The position numbers and the translations under genes are program-made. A model generated the notes under the pieces. That model saw only the letters and a list, made by a program, of their open reading frames with translations, was not told where the DNA came from and searched no databases. Positions 14,056 to 19,974 of a stretch of DNA of 19,974 bases are shown in pieces (the first letter of the stretch is position 1; the number at the start of each line of letters is the position of its first letter). Source of the DNA: JANQTF01 sp036835375. GTDB taxonomy: Bacteria > Bacteroidota > Bacteroidia > J057. Location of the stretch: contig DAITMB010000096.1 of the NCBI GenBank assembly GCA_036835375.1, positions 1 through 19,974 of the forward strand, given 5' to 3'.

Positions 14056-15483
14056 TTATCCAAACCAACGCGCAAGGGTTTTGAGCAAGGAAATGGATGT
14101 TTTGTAAGGAGGATACAGCATGGGAGTATCGAGGAGGAGGCTTCGCTTCATCACACTTTTGAAATGCGAAAACGTATCGAAGCCCTTTTCGCCATGAGAA
14201 GTGCCCATGCCACTGTTCCCGACGCCGCCAAAAGGAAGCTCAGATAGGCCCGTTTGGATAATCAAGTCATTCACCACGAAGCTGCCGGAAGAGGTCTCCC
14301 CCATCACTTTTCGGCGCACGCTGGAGTTGTTGGTGAAGAGGTACAAAACCAATGGCTTGGGGCGCTCATTGACGAAGGCAATGGCTTCTTCGAGGGTATT
14401 GTAGCTGAGCACTGGAAGGATCGGCCCAAAAATCTCCTCCTGCATTGCGGGGTGCGTCGTGGGATCATCCACCTCAATCACCGTGGGGGCGATGTAACGG
14501 TCTTGCGGGTCGTTATCACCACCGACCACCACTTTGCCGGTGATCATCGACCTCAAGCGCTCAAAATTTCGGTCGTTGATGATACGGGGATAATCAGGAC
14601 TTTTTTGCGGGTGGTCCCCGTAGAATTTGGTGACTTGGGCGCGGAGGTGCTGGTACAATTCTTCTCGGCGATGGCTGGGAATCAAGACATAATCTCCGGC
14701 GACGCAAGTTTGCCCGGCATTGAAGCACTTGGACCAAAGGACTCGTCTGGCGACTGATTCGAGTGATACTTTGTCGTCAATGATCACGGGCGATTTGCCG
14801 CCCAGTTCCAGCGTTACCGGAGTGAGGTGCTTCGCAGCGGCTGCCATGATGAGCTTGCCGACCGTGGGGCTTCCGGTGAAGAAAATATAATCCACCGGCG
14901 CATCAATGAGTCCCTGTGTGACCTTTGGGCCTCCGAGCATCACAGTAAACCAAGTGGGATCAAAGTGGCTCTCCACCATGGCGCGCAGCGCTTCAGAGCT
15001 GTGAGGCGACAGCTCTGAAGGTTTCAGCACAACGGTGTTGCCTGCGGCGATAGCACTGACCACCGCAATTAGGGAGAGGTACACAGGATAATTCCACGGC
15101 GAAACGACCAGCGCGACTCCCAGCGGCTCAGGCAGGATCATGGCCGAAGAAGGTTGGTAAATCAGCGGTGTAGAAACATGGCGGGCACGTGCCCATCCGG
15201 GCAGTCGCTTGATTGCCACGTCGATCTCTTCCAATACCGGGATAATCTCCAGCGTGGCCTCATGAGCAGGCTTTCGGAAGTCTTGATGAATGGCTGCCAT
15301 CAGCTGATCCTGATGAGCTTCTAGGGCAGCCTTCAGCTTGCGCAAAGCATCTTGGCGCGCCTCAATCGAGCGGGTATGTCCTTGACGAAAAAAGGCTCGC
15401 TGATTCGAGACAATGGTTGACTCTGGAGCGGCTGTAGCTGTTGCTTCGATGGGTCGGGTAGGGGAGAGCGAAGATGGATTCAT
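14056..15483 (-). CDS. ALDH3-type aldehyde dehydrogenase
   Basis: The 475-residue enzyme oxidises aldehydes to acids with NAD(P)+. Visible motifs are P-W-N131-Y-P (oxyanion-hole Asn), T-V-V-L-K-P-S-E (cofactor), F-F-T-G-S (Rossmann loop), general base E226 in L-E-L-G-G-K, catalytic C260 in N-A-G-Q-T-C, E-E-I-F-G-P, and a C-terminal Y-P-P-Y. The E226-C260 spacing of 34, the short overall length and Y-P-P-Y place it in the ALDH3 branch (fatty, aromatic or coniferyl aldehydes) and not the longer ALDH1/2 group. I start at the ATG at 15483; the frame extends to a TTG at 15561, but that extension is not family-like. It is the last gene of a minus-strand cluster with an SDR (161 bases upstream) and a TetR regulator. 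The substrate is unknown. Confidence 0.93.
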   Translation of the reverse strand: MNPSSLSPTRPIEATATAAPESTIVSNQRAFFRQGHTRSIEARQDALRKLKAALEAHQDQLMAAIHQDFRKPAHEATLEIIPVLEEIDVAIKRLPGWARARHVSTPLIYQPSSAMILPEPLGVALVVSPWNYPVYLSLIAVVSAIAAGNTVVLKPSELSPHSSEALRAMVESHFDPTWFTVMLGGPKVTQGLIDAPVDYIFFTGSPTVGKLIMAAAAKHLTPVTLELGGKSPVIIDDKVSLESVARRVLWSKCFNAGQTCVAGDYVLIPSHRREELYQHLRAQVTKFYGDHPQKSPDYPRIINDRNFERLRSMITGKVVVGGDNDPQDRYIAPTVIEVDDPTTHPAMQEEIFGPILPVLSYNTLEEAIAFVNERPKPLVLYLFTNNSSVRRKVMGETSSGSFVVNDLIIQTGLSELPFGGVGNSGMGTSHGEKGFDTFSHFKSVMKRSLLLDTPMLYPPYKTSISLLKTLARWFG

Positions 15484-15644
15484 AGCGGGAAAAGACTTGA
15501 AGAAAATAGGAAAGGGGATTTCGTGATAGATGCCTTTGATGGGAACTTGCCAACTACTCAAATTACGACCATTCCCTTAGAAATGAAAGGAGAACACACG
15601 GGAAAACCCTTTTGAAAGGATAGGGAAGCGTTTGGACTACTGCG

Positions 15645-16424
15645 TCAGGAATTTTTCCTTCCTTGTGCAGTATGGATAATTTTGGTGACAACTGTTCGAG
15701 GCAGAAATCTCGGCATGATCGTCGTGACCCGATTGATGAATCCATGAATGGCCACGCGCGTTCCTCTGTGCATTTTGGCGAGACCAAAGCGCGCTACCTC
15801 CGCTGAACTCGGAAATTTGTCGATGCCCCGAATGAGCTTGGAATCTTCCATCTCCGAGGCAGCCTGGAAATTCGAAGCGGTGGGTCCAGGGCAAAGCGTG
15901 GTCACGGTCACCTTGGTATTAGACAATTCCTCTGCAATGGCTTCCGAAAAAGATAACACAAACGCCTTGGTGGCATAATACACAGCCATCAATGGACCCG
16001 GCATGAATGATGCCGTAGAGGCCACATTGAGCACTTGGCCGTGGTTGCGCGTCACCATACCTGGCAAAAATAAATGTGTGAGCTGCGTCAATGTGACCAT
16101 GTTGAGTTGCATCATCTCAGTTTGTTTCTTGAAGTCACTGTTCACGAATTCACCAAAATCACCAAATCCAGCATTGTTGATCAAGGCGTCCACGCTGAGT
16201 CCTTGCTGGATCGTGGTGTCGTACACAAATTGGGCACTCCCAACTTGCGAGAGATCCGCTTCAATGAGGGTCACTGGAGTTTGAGAAGCAAGTTCTTTCT
16301 GGACTTCGACGAGCTTGTGACGGCTCCTGCCGACAAGAATGAGCGCCCATTTTTCGGAAGCGAGTTGACGTGCCATTTCCAGGCCGATGCCGCTGGTGGC
16401 ACCTGTAATCAATGCAGTTTGCAT
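15645..16424 (-). CDS. short-chain dehydrogenase/reductase
   Basis: The 259-residue classical SDR interconverts an alcohol and a ketone or aldehyde using NAD(P)(H). The sequence shows the TGATSGIG dinucleotide loop (residues 7-14), G-R-S-R at 32-35 (the Arg suggests NADPH), N-N-A-G (83-86), catalytic Ser136 in N-V-A-S, Tyr149 and Lys153 in Y-Y-A-T-K, and C-P-G-P-T after the active site. The ATG at 16424 places the Rossmann motif directly at the N-terminus; a longer frame to 16496 would add an unlikely 24 residues. It lies between a TetR gene (93 bases upstream) and the aldehyde dehydrogenase on the same strand. An alcohol-to-aldehyde-to-acid route or a lipid/aldehyde detoxification unit is plausible by inference only. 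Confidence 0.92.
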   Translation of the reverse strand: MQTALITGATSGIGLEMARQLASEKWALILVGRSRHKLVEVQKELASQTPVTLIEADLSQVGSAQFVYDTTIQQGLSVDALINNAGFGDFGEFVNSDFKKQTEMMQLNMVTLTQLTHLFLPGMVTRNHGQVLNVASTASFMPGPLMAVYYATKAFVLSFSEAIAEELSNTKVTVTTLCPGPTASNFQAASEMEDSKLIRGIDKFPSSAEVARFGLAKMHRGTRVAIHGFINRVTTIMPRFLPRTVVTKIIHTAQGRKNS

Positions 16425-16517
16425 AGCAGAAAAGGTAAAAAGGGACAGAGAAATTAGGGAATATGAACAGTAGCGAAGCGAATGGCCACGACGCATGATG
16501 CCTTCGATAGATTCACA

Positions 16518-17144
16518 TCAGCCTTCGGACCGTACACGCAGCCCGCGGAGCATCCAGTAAACCAGGTCTTGAATCGTTTGCTGGACGGAGGAATAATCCA
16601 CCTCCTCGATGCGAAGTCTCGGCGTGTTGCGCACTTTTTCGTGCTTCACCGCATCAGAAATCAGCAGGAATCCCTCGGCAATCTGTGTCGCATGGACTGG
16701 CTCAAAGACGCCGCTGTCGATTCCTGTTTGAATCAATTGACCCAAAAAGGCGATTTCCTTTGCCTTCACCTCCCGATACAATTCATCAAAAGCTGGCTCC
16801 AGCGTGCGAAGGCCTTCCAGAGACAACTGGTGAAGGTTGAGCACCTTTTCATAATAGGAAAGACGCTCTTTGAGGTAAAATTGAATTTTTTCCTCCGGGG
16901 TTCTGAGTGCCGCCACGGCGGTCTGTAGCGCTTCCATAAATTTGGCAGCTTCTTCGAGCACAACTTCCAGAAAAATGGATTCTTTGCTTTTGAAGTAGTA
17001 GTACAGCGATGCTTTGTTGAGGCGCGCCATGGCTCCAATGTCGTCTAAGGTCGTTTTGTCGTAGCCGTAGCGAGCAAAGCATTCCCCTGCCGCTCGTAGG
17101 ATGAGGTCTCGCTTGGCAGATTTTTTCGGAGAATCAGAATTCAC
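16518..17144 (-). CDS. TetR/AcrR family transcriptional regulator
   Basis: The product is about 208 residues. An N-terminal TetR DNA-binding domain runs from about residue 10 to 58: I-L-R-A-A-G-E-C-F-A-R-Y-G-Y, then T-T-L-D-D-I-G-A-M-A, then N-K-A-S-L-Y-Y-Y-F-K-S-K-E (the recognition helix and its cap). An all-helical ligand/dimer domain follows. No ATG precedes the helix-turn-helix in this frame; I chose the GTG at 17144 (protein begins V/M-N-S-D-S-P-K-K), with a TTG at 17171 as the alternative. It probably represses itself and the SDR and ALDH genes downstream, its ligand perhaps being an aldehyde or lipid-like compound; this comes from gene order only. A 10-bp inverted repeat 157 bases upstream is a candidate site. 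Confidence 0.88.
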   Translation of the reverse strand: MNSDSPKKSAKRDLILRAAGECFARYGYDKTTLDDIGAMARLNKASLYYYFKSKESIFLEVVLEEAAKFMEALQTAVAALRTPEEKIQFYLKERLSYYEKVLNLHQLSLEGLRTLEPAFDELYREVKAKEIAFLGQLIQTGIDSGVFEPVHATQIAEGFLLISDAVKHEKVRNTPRLRIEEVDYSSVQQTIQDLVYWMLRGLRVRSEG

Positions 17145-17601
17145 AGGTGAATAATTGCAGTTGAAAAGCAAAAGTCATTCGTGAGGTAAAAAAGCTAGTT
17201 GCTTTTGGAAAGGGAAATGGAAAGAATGCCTGGCGAATCAAAACCTTGGCTTCAAACCTTTTGCCTCACATGGATTCAGCAAAAGCCATAGGAATAAATT
17301 TTTTTTCAAATATTTATACAATCTGTTTGAAAAAATTATGAGTTGATACGGCGAACAACCATCTGGGTTTTATGTCTTCGATAAAAAAGTGACTCAAACC
17401 TAAAAATCGTCTCAGGATCGCTGATTCGGCCACGTTGCTCCGGTCAAGCTGGAAATGTTCTCTTTCCTTCCGAAGAATTTCGCGTAATTGTGGTTCAAAT
17501 TAGAAAATCGTTGATTTGATTGTTGTGAACTGATAAGACACCTTGGAGCAACTGCCGAGCTGATATCGAAGCGGTTTTTCTCGAAATTCTTAAATATCTC
17601 T
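17145..17601. other. AT-rich divergent intergenic region, tetR and lspA
   Basis: These 457 bases separate the divergent TetR and lspA genes. The central part (about 17290-17340) is markedly AT-rich and holds the inverted repeat listed separately. I see no other gene: the minus-strand frame at 17412-17765 is mostly antisense to lspA and matches nothing. Promoters for both directions must lie here, but no clear consensus could be picked by eye. Confidence 0.4.
17301..17335. promoter_or_regulatory. 10-bp inverted repeat, candidate operator
   Basis: TTTTTTCAAA (17301-17310) and TTTGAAAAAA (17326-17335) are perfect inverted copies separated by 15 bases, giving centres about 25 bases apart. The position, between tetR and lspA and 157 bases from the TetR start, and the symmetry fit a regulator-binding site. 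The A/T-only arms are weak evidence, because AT-rich DNA makes such repeats by chance. A hairpin terminator is less likely, as neither gene ends here. Confidence 0.35.
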
Positions 17602-18117
17602 ATGAAAATCTCTGCCACCACCCGCACAGTGCTCATGCTGCTCTTGATTGTGGCGAATATTGGTTGCGACCAACTTTCGAAGTCTATCGTTCGGGAACGC
17701 GTCGAATACGGCGAACAAATTGAGCTAATAGGATCAAATTTTATCATGACCAAAGTCGAGAACACCGGCGCTTTCCTCAGCGCAGGATCTGACTTGCCAC
17801 CTGTGCTCCGCGAGATTTTGTTGATTTATCTACCGATTGCGGTGATGCTGCTGGTGCTGGGATTTATCCTGTTTCAAAAGCAGTTTACCAGGGGTACGGT
17901 CCTCGGAATGTCCTTTGTTTTGGGCGGCGGCATTGGCAACCTCATCGACCGCGTGGCCTACGGCTCGGTGACCGATTTTTTACACATCGATCTCCAATTT
18001 GCGCGCACAGGCGTGTTCAACCTCGCTGATGTATCCATCATGATCGGGCTGGGAATTGTGTTGCTTTACTCTTTTCAGAAGCCAGCCAAGACGCCGGAAT
18101 CACCCATCACAGAGTGA
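17602..18117 (+). CDS. lspA: lipoprotein signal peptidase (signal peptidase II)
   Basis: The 171-residue inner-membrane aspartyl protease removes signal peptides from prolipoproteins after the lipobox Cys has been lipidated. All five conserved boxes are present: D23-Q-L-S-K, E-N-T-G-A (53-57), G-N-L-I-D-R (112-117), V-T-D125-F and F-N-L-A-D143. D125 and D143 are the catalytic pair. Four membrane helices fall at about 7-23, 70-91, 97-113 and 139-157. The length is normal. The gene stands alone on its strand; its last 11 bases (18107-18117) overlap the 3' end of the convergent DUF4907 gene. Three lipoproteins encoded in this window (4409, 12968, 18107) are predicted substrates, though LspA serves the whole cell. 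The start at 17602 gives the expected short cytoplasmic N-terminus. Confidence 0.96.
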   Translation: MKISATTRTVLMLLLIVANIGCDQLSKSIVRERVEYGEQIELIGSNFIMTKVENTGAFLSAGSDLPPVLREILLIYLPIAVMLLVLGFILFQKQFTRGTVLGMSFVLGGGIGNLIDRVAYGSVTDFLHIDLQFARTGVFNLADVSIMIGLGIVLLYSFQKPAKTPESPITE

Positions 18118-18481
18118 GGAGTGACTGAAGTTCTTCCTGGCTGAGTGCTGGCGGCCATAGGCCATTGTCGATCTTTTGCACGACCACTTGCGCCACGCGC
18201 GCCGCTGACAATGAATCCGCAAAAGGTGTTTTGCCCGGCACTGACGGAATGTGCGGCTGGTGAATGACGCGCTTGCCCTCCCTCAGAATGTCGTACCCAA
18301 AGCCTCCTTCTACCCGAAAGATGCTGAAACTCACCGGACCTGCGGAAGGCTTGAAGCCATCGATCTGCGTACTCGGGACACGTGTCGGCTGCTGAGAAGG
18401 TGTCTCACCACAGGCACTCATCCACAGCAAGGTGCTGAGGATGAGGCTGATGCACAAATATCTCAGGCCAAATGGCTTCAT
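18107..18481 (-). CDS. DUF4907 lipoprotein
   Basis: The product is 124 residues. Its signal peptide ends in a lipobox L-W-M-S-A-C, so it should be membrane-anchored, followed by a short linker rich in Ser, Pro and Thr. Residues about 49-120 match DUF4907 (PF16250): F-S-I-F-R-V-E-G-G-F-G-Y-D-I, then G-K-R-V-I-H-Q-P-H-I-P-S-V-P-G, then P-F-A-D-S-L-S-A-A-R-V-A-Q-V-V-V-Q-K-I and an L-S-Q-E-E-L-Q-S-L end. The function is unknown. Its ATG overlaps the TGA of the upstream kelch gene (ATGA at 18478-18481), so the two are almost certainly translationally coupled. From memory, the same pairing occurs in other Bacteroidota. Its stop lies 11 bases inside lspA, tail to tail, leaving no room for a dedicated terminator. 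Confidence 0.85.
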   Translation of the reverse strand: MKPFGLRYLCISLILSTLLWMSACGETPSQQPTRVPSTQIDGFKPSAGPVSFSIFRVEGGFGYDILREGKRVIHQPHIPSVPGKTPFADSLSAARVAQVVVQKIDNGLWPPALSQEELQSLLTL

Positions 18482-19689
18482 CGGATCACGAGTTTTTTGG
18501 AATAAGGGCGATGACCATCTCGCGTCACGCGGATGATATACACGCCCGCCGCGAGTGCATCGGTGCGCCAACTGCCATCCCAGCGAGGCAAGCCTTCTAG
18601 TCGAATGTCGTGGATAGATTGGCCTTGAAGGGTGTGCAGAGAAAGCCCATAGGCATGGCCATCCAGTCCGTCGAGGCTCACATCAAGTGAAGTGGGTTGC
18701 GTGCGAATCACCATTTGGGAAGCGTCAATCGCATTGTCGATGCGGTCATTGACCTGGGGTCCAGGCAAAAAGGCCCAAAGGTCGTTAGAGGGAGGATTCC
18801 CTCCAGAAATCGTGTATTCTCCGAAAACGATATATCCCGTGTCCTTGATCGCAAACATAGAGGCATTGGCAATGCGATCGGTCGGCAGGCTGCTCACAAA
18901 AGTCCACTCGTCCAGCACAGGGTCGTATCGGTAAATGTCCTTTTTATTTCCACCTACATTGTACACATAGCCAGTGCCCTGAATGCCCACCGCGGTAGAT
19001 TGGGAAGAAACGGGCGAAATGCTGGCCACTTCGGTCCAGGTATCGCTGCCGGGGTCATACGCAAAAAAATCTCCGAGAACCCCTCCGAACACAAAAAGTC
19101 CCATGCCGAGATACCCTTTTTTCACACCGCCATCCATTGCCGTGAACGTGACCTGCCCGCGGCGGTCGTCACCGGGATAAGAAGCGACTTGTGACCAGGT
19201 GTCAGAGTTGATCTGATAGGCATAGACGTTATTCGTACCGTTTTCTGGCCCGATGTAATACACACTGTCGATCACAAAGCCATGCGAATAGGCGAAGCCG
19301 ATCCCCGGAACATCTGCGCGCTGTACCCAAGCATTAGAGCCTGGAAGAAACTCATACACCGACTTAGTAAAGTTGATGAAGGAAGTACCAAAAGCGGTAA
19401 ATCCCCGAGTTTCGGTATTAAATCCGGTGGCCCCCTCTCTCACGCCAGCAGGGTGATCGGCCATCTGGGTCCAGACATCTGTCTGTGAGTCATATTCCCA
19501 GAAGTCAGCCTGAGGGCTCCCTGAAAAACCAGTGCGACCGGTGCCCGCATAGCCTCGATCTCCAATGCTGAAAGCAAAGCTCCAATATCGGCCAGCGCCA
19601 CTGATAGAAGCTTTTTGTTCCCAAGTCGCTTGGGCTATGGCGAGGTGACACAGGAGAAGGGAGAGGAGAAGGGTAGAGAATGATTTCAT
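18478..19689 (-). CDS. secreted kelch-repeat protein with T9SS tail
   Basis: The 403-residue product starts with a signal peptide (1-19, A-I-A/Q). Six kelch-type repeats follow, each with a hydrophobic strand, a G-Y/V-x-G strand and a Y-D/x-x-x-x-x-x-W strand: E-Y-D-S-Q-T-D-V-W, E-F-L-P-G-S-N-A-W, A-Y-Q-I-N-S-D-T-W, A-Y-D-P-G-S-D-T-W, R-Y-D-P-V-L-D-E-W and L-W-A-F-L-P-G. They should close into a six-bladed propeller. The last 70 or so residues form a T9SS type A sorting domain (L-A-A-G-V-Y-I-I-R-V-T-R-D-G...K-K-L-V-I-R). The protein is therefore exported across the outer membrane and possibly surface-bound. I see no galactose-oxidase active site, so a binding role is more likely than catalysis. 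It is coupled to the DUF4907 lipoprotein. The ATG at 19689 is chosen for the signal peptide. Confidence 0.9.
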   Translation of the reverse strand: MKSFSTLLLSLLLCHLAIAQATWEQKASISGAGRYWSFAFSIGDRGYAGTGRTGFSGSPQADFWEYDSQTDVWTQMADHPAGVREGATGFNTETRGFTAFGTSFINFTKSVYEFLPGSNAWVQRADVPGIGFAYSHGFVIDSVYYIGPENGTNNVYAYQINSDTWSQVASYPGDDRRGQVTFTAMDGGVKKGYLGMGLFVFGGVLGDFFAYDPGSDTWTEVASISPVSSQSTAVGIQGTGYVYNVGGNKKDIYRYDPVLDEWTFVSSLPTDRIANASMFAIKDTGYIVFGEYTISGGNPPSNDLWAFLPGPQVNDRIDNAIDASQMVIRTQPTSLDVSLDGLDGHAYGLSLHTLQGQSIHDIRLEGLPRWDGSWRTDALAAGVYIIRVTRDGHRPYSKKLVIR

Positions 19690-19870
19690 GTAGGAGGTGA
19701 CTAGCGTAGTGGTTGAGAATTTGTGTAAACAGCAAAAGATCACATAAGAAAATAAGATAAAAAAGTAGTGGAATACAAATTCAATGTGTAAGCCGGAAAT
19801 CGCTTAAGAACCAGCCAAACCCTGAAGGATCAGGCGCTTCGAAAGGCGAGACCTTGAGAAGCGAGACTAG
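19690..19870. promoter_or_regulatory. upstream region of the kelch/DUF4907 pair
   Basis: This AT-rich stretch should carry the minus-strand promoter. On that strand TGAATTTG (19783-19776) is one base from the Bacteroidota -7 element TAnnTTTG, but no TTTG lies at the right distance upstream, so I do not call a promoter. An imperfect hairpin, CGCTTC (19835-19840) with GAAGCG (19858-19863), sits between this region and the heptamer repeats. Confidence 0.25.

Positions 19871-19974
<104 letters not shown>

Noticed and set aside
17412..17765. Minus-strand open frame of 117 codons near the lspA start
   Set aside because: It overlaps the N-terminus of lspA, and its translation is rich in Ser/Asn with no family pattern.
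19690..19699. CACCTCCTA just before the kelch start on the minus strand
   Set aside because: It equals the anti-Shine-Dalgarno sequence itself, not its complement, so it cannot act as a ribosome-binding site by pairing with 16S rRNA; most likely chance.

Overview
The window looks like chromosomal DNA of a Bacteroidota bacterium, probably a Saprospirales/Cytophagales-type lineage; this is an inference from gene families, not a taxonomic match. The pointers are C-terminal tails of the type IX secretion (T9SS) kind on two large exported proteins, PKD and Ig-like adhesive repeats on an M43 metalloprotease, a kelch protein paired with a DUF4907 lipoprotein, a large lipoprotein of the group often mislabelled 'septum formation inhibitor Maf' in Bacteroidota, and start sites without clear Shine-Dalgarno sequences. 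One 100-N scaffold gap lies inside a permease gene.

Layout. 1-1795 is a decayed zone: the C-terminal remnant of an IS5-like transposase beside a T9SS-tail-like fragment (minus strand), then an intact DUF433 antitoxin whose DUF5615 toxin partner is cut off after about 31 recognisable residues, then mostly non-coding DNA. 1796-5831 carries plus-strand genes: a small coiled-coil protein with a strong terminator, a PLP-dependent Cys/Met-metabolism enzyme, a secreted YbjN-like protein, a cysteine-rich lipoprotein, a nested inverted-repeat element and an ankyrin-repeat protein. 5886-7040 (minus) is an APC-family amino-acid permease, divergent from 7297-12816, a 1839-residue secreted M43 protease with eleven Ig-like modules. 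A large lipoprotein follows and ends at a perfect bidirectional terminator.

14056-17144 (minus) is a TetR regulator, a short-chain dehydrogenase and an ALDH3-type aldehyde dehydrogenase, probably one aldehyde/alcohol-handling cluster. lspA (signal peptidase II) is on the plus strand and overlaps tail to tail with a minus-strand pair: a kelch-repeat T9SS cargo translationally coupled (ATGA) to a DUF4907 lipoprotein. The window ends in a heptanucleotide tandem repeat that runs off the edge.

Much of the window concerns the cell envelope: two predicted T9SS cargoes, three predicted lipoproteins and the peptidase that matures lipoproteins. I see no CRISPR array, tRNA, rRNA, phage module or recognisable defence system. 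The best candidates for something little described are the coupled kelch/DUF4907 pair, the run of three small uncharacterised genes at 3771-5831 with its structured leader, and the modular M43 protease.
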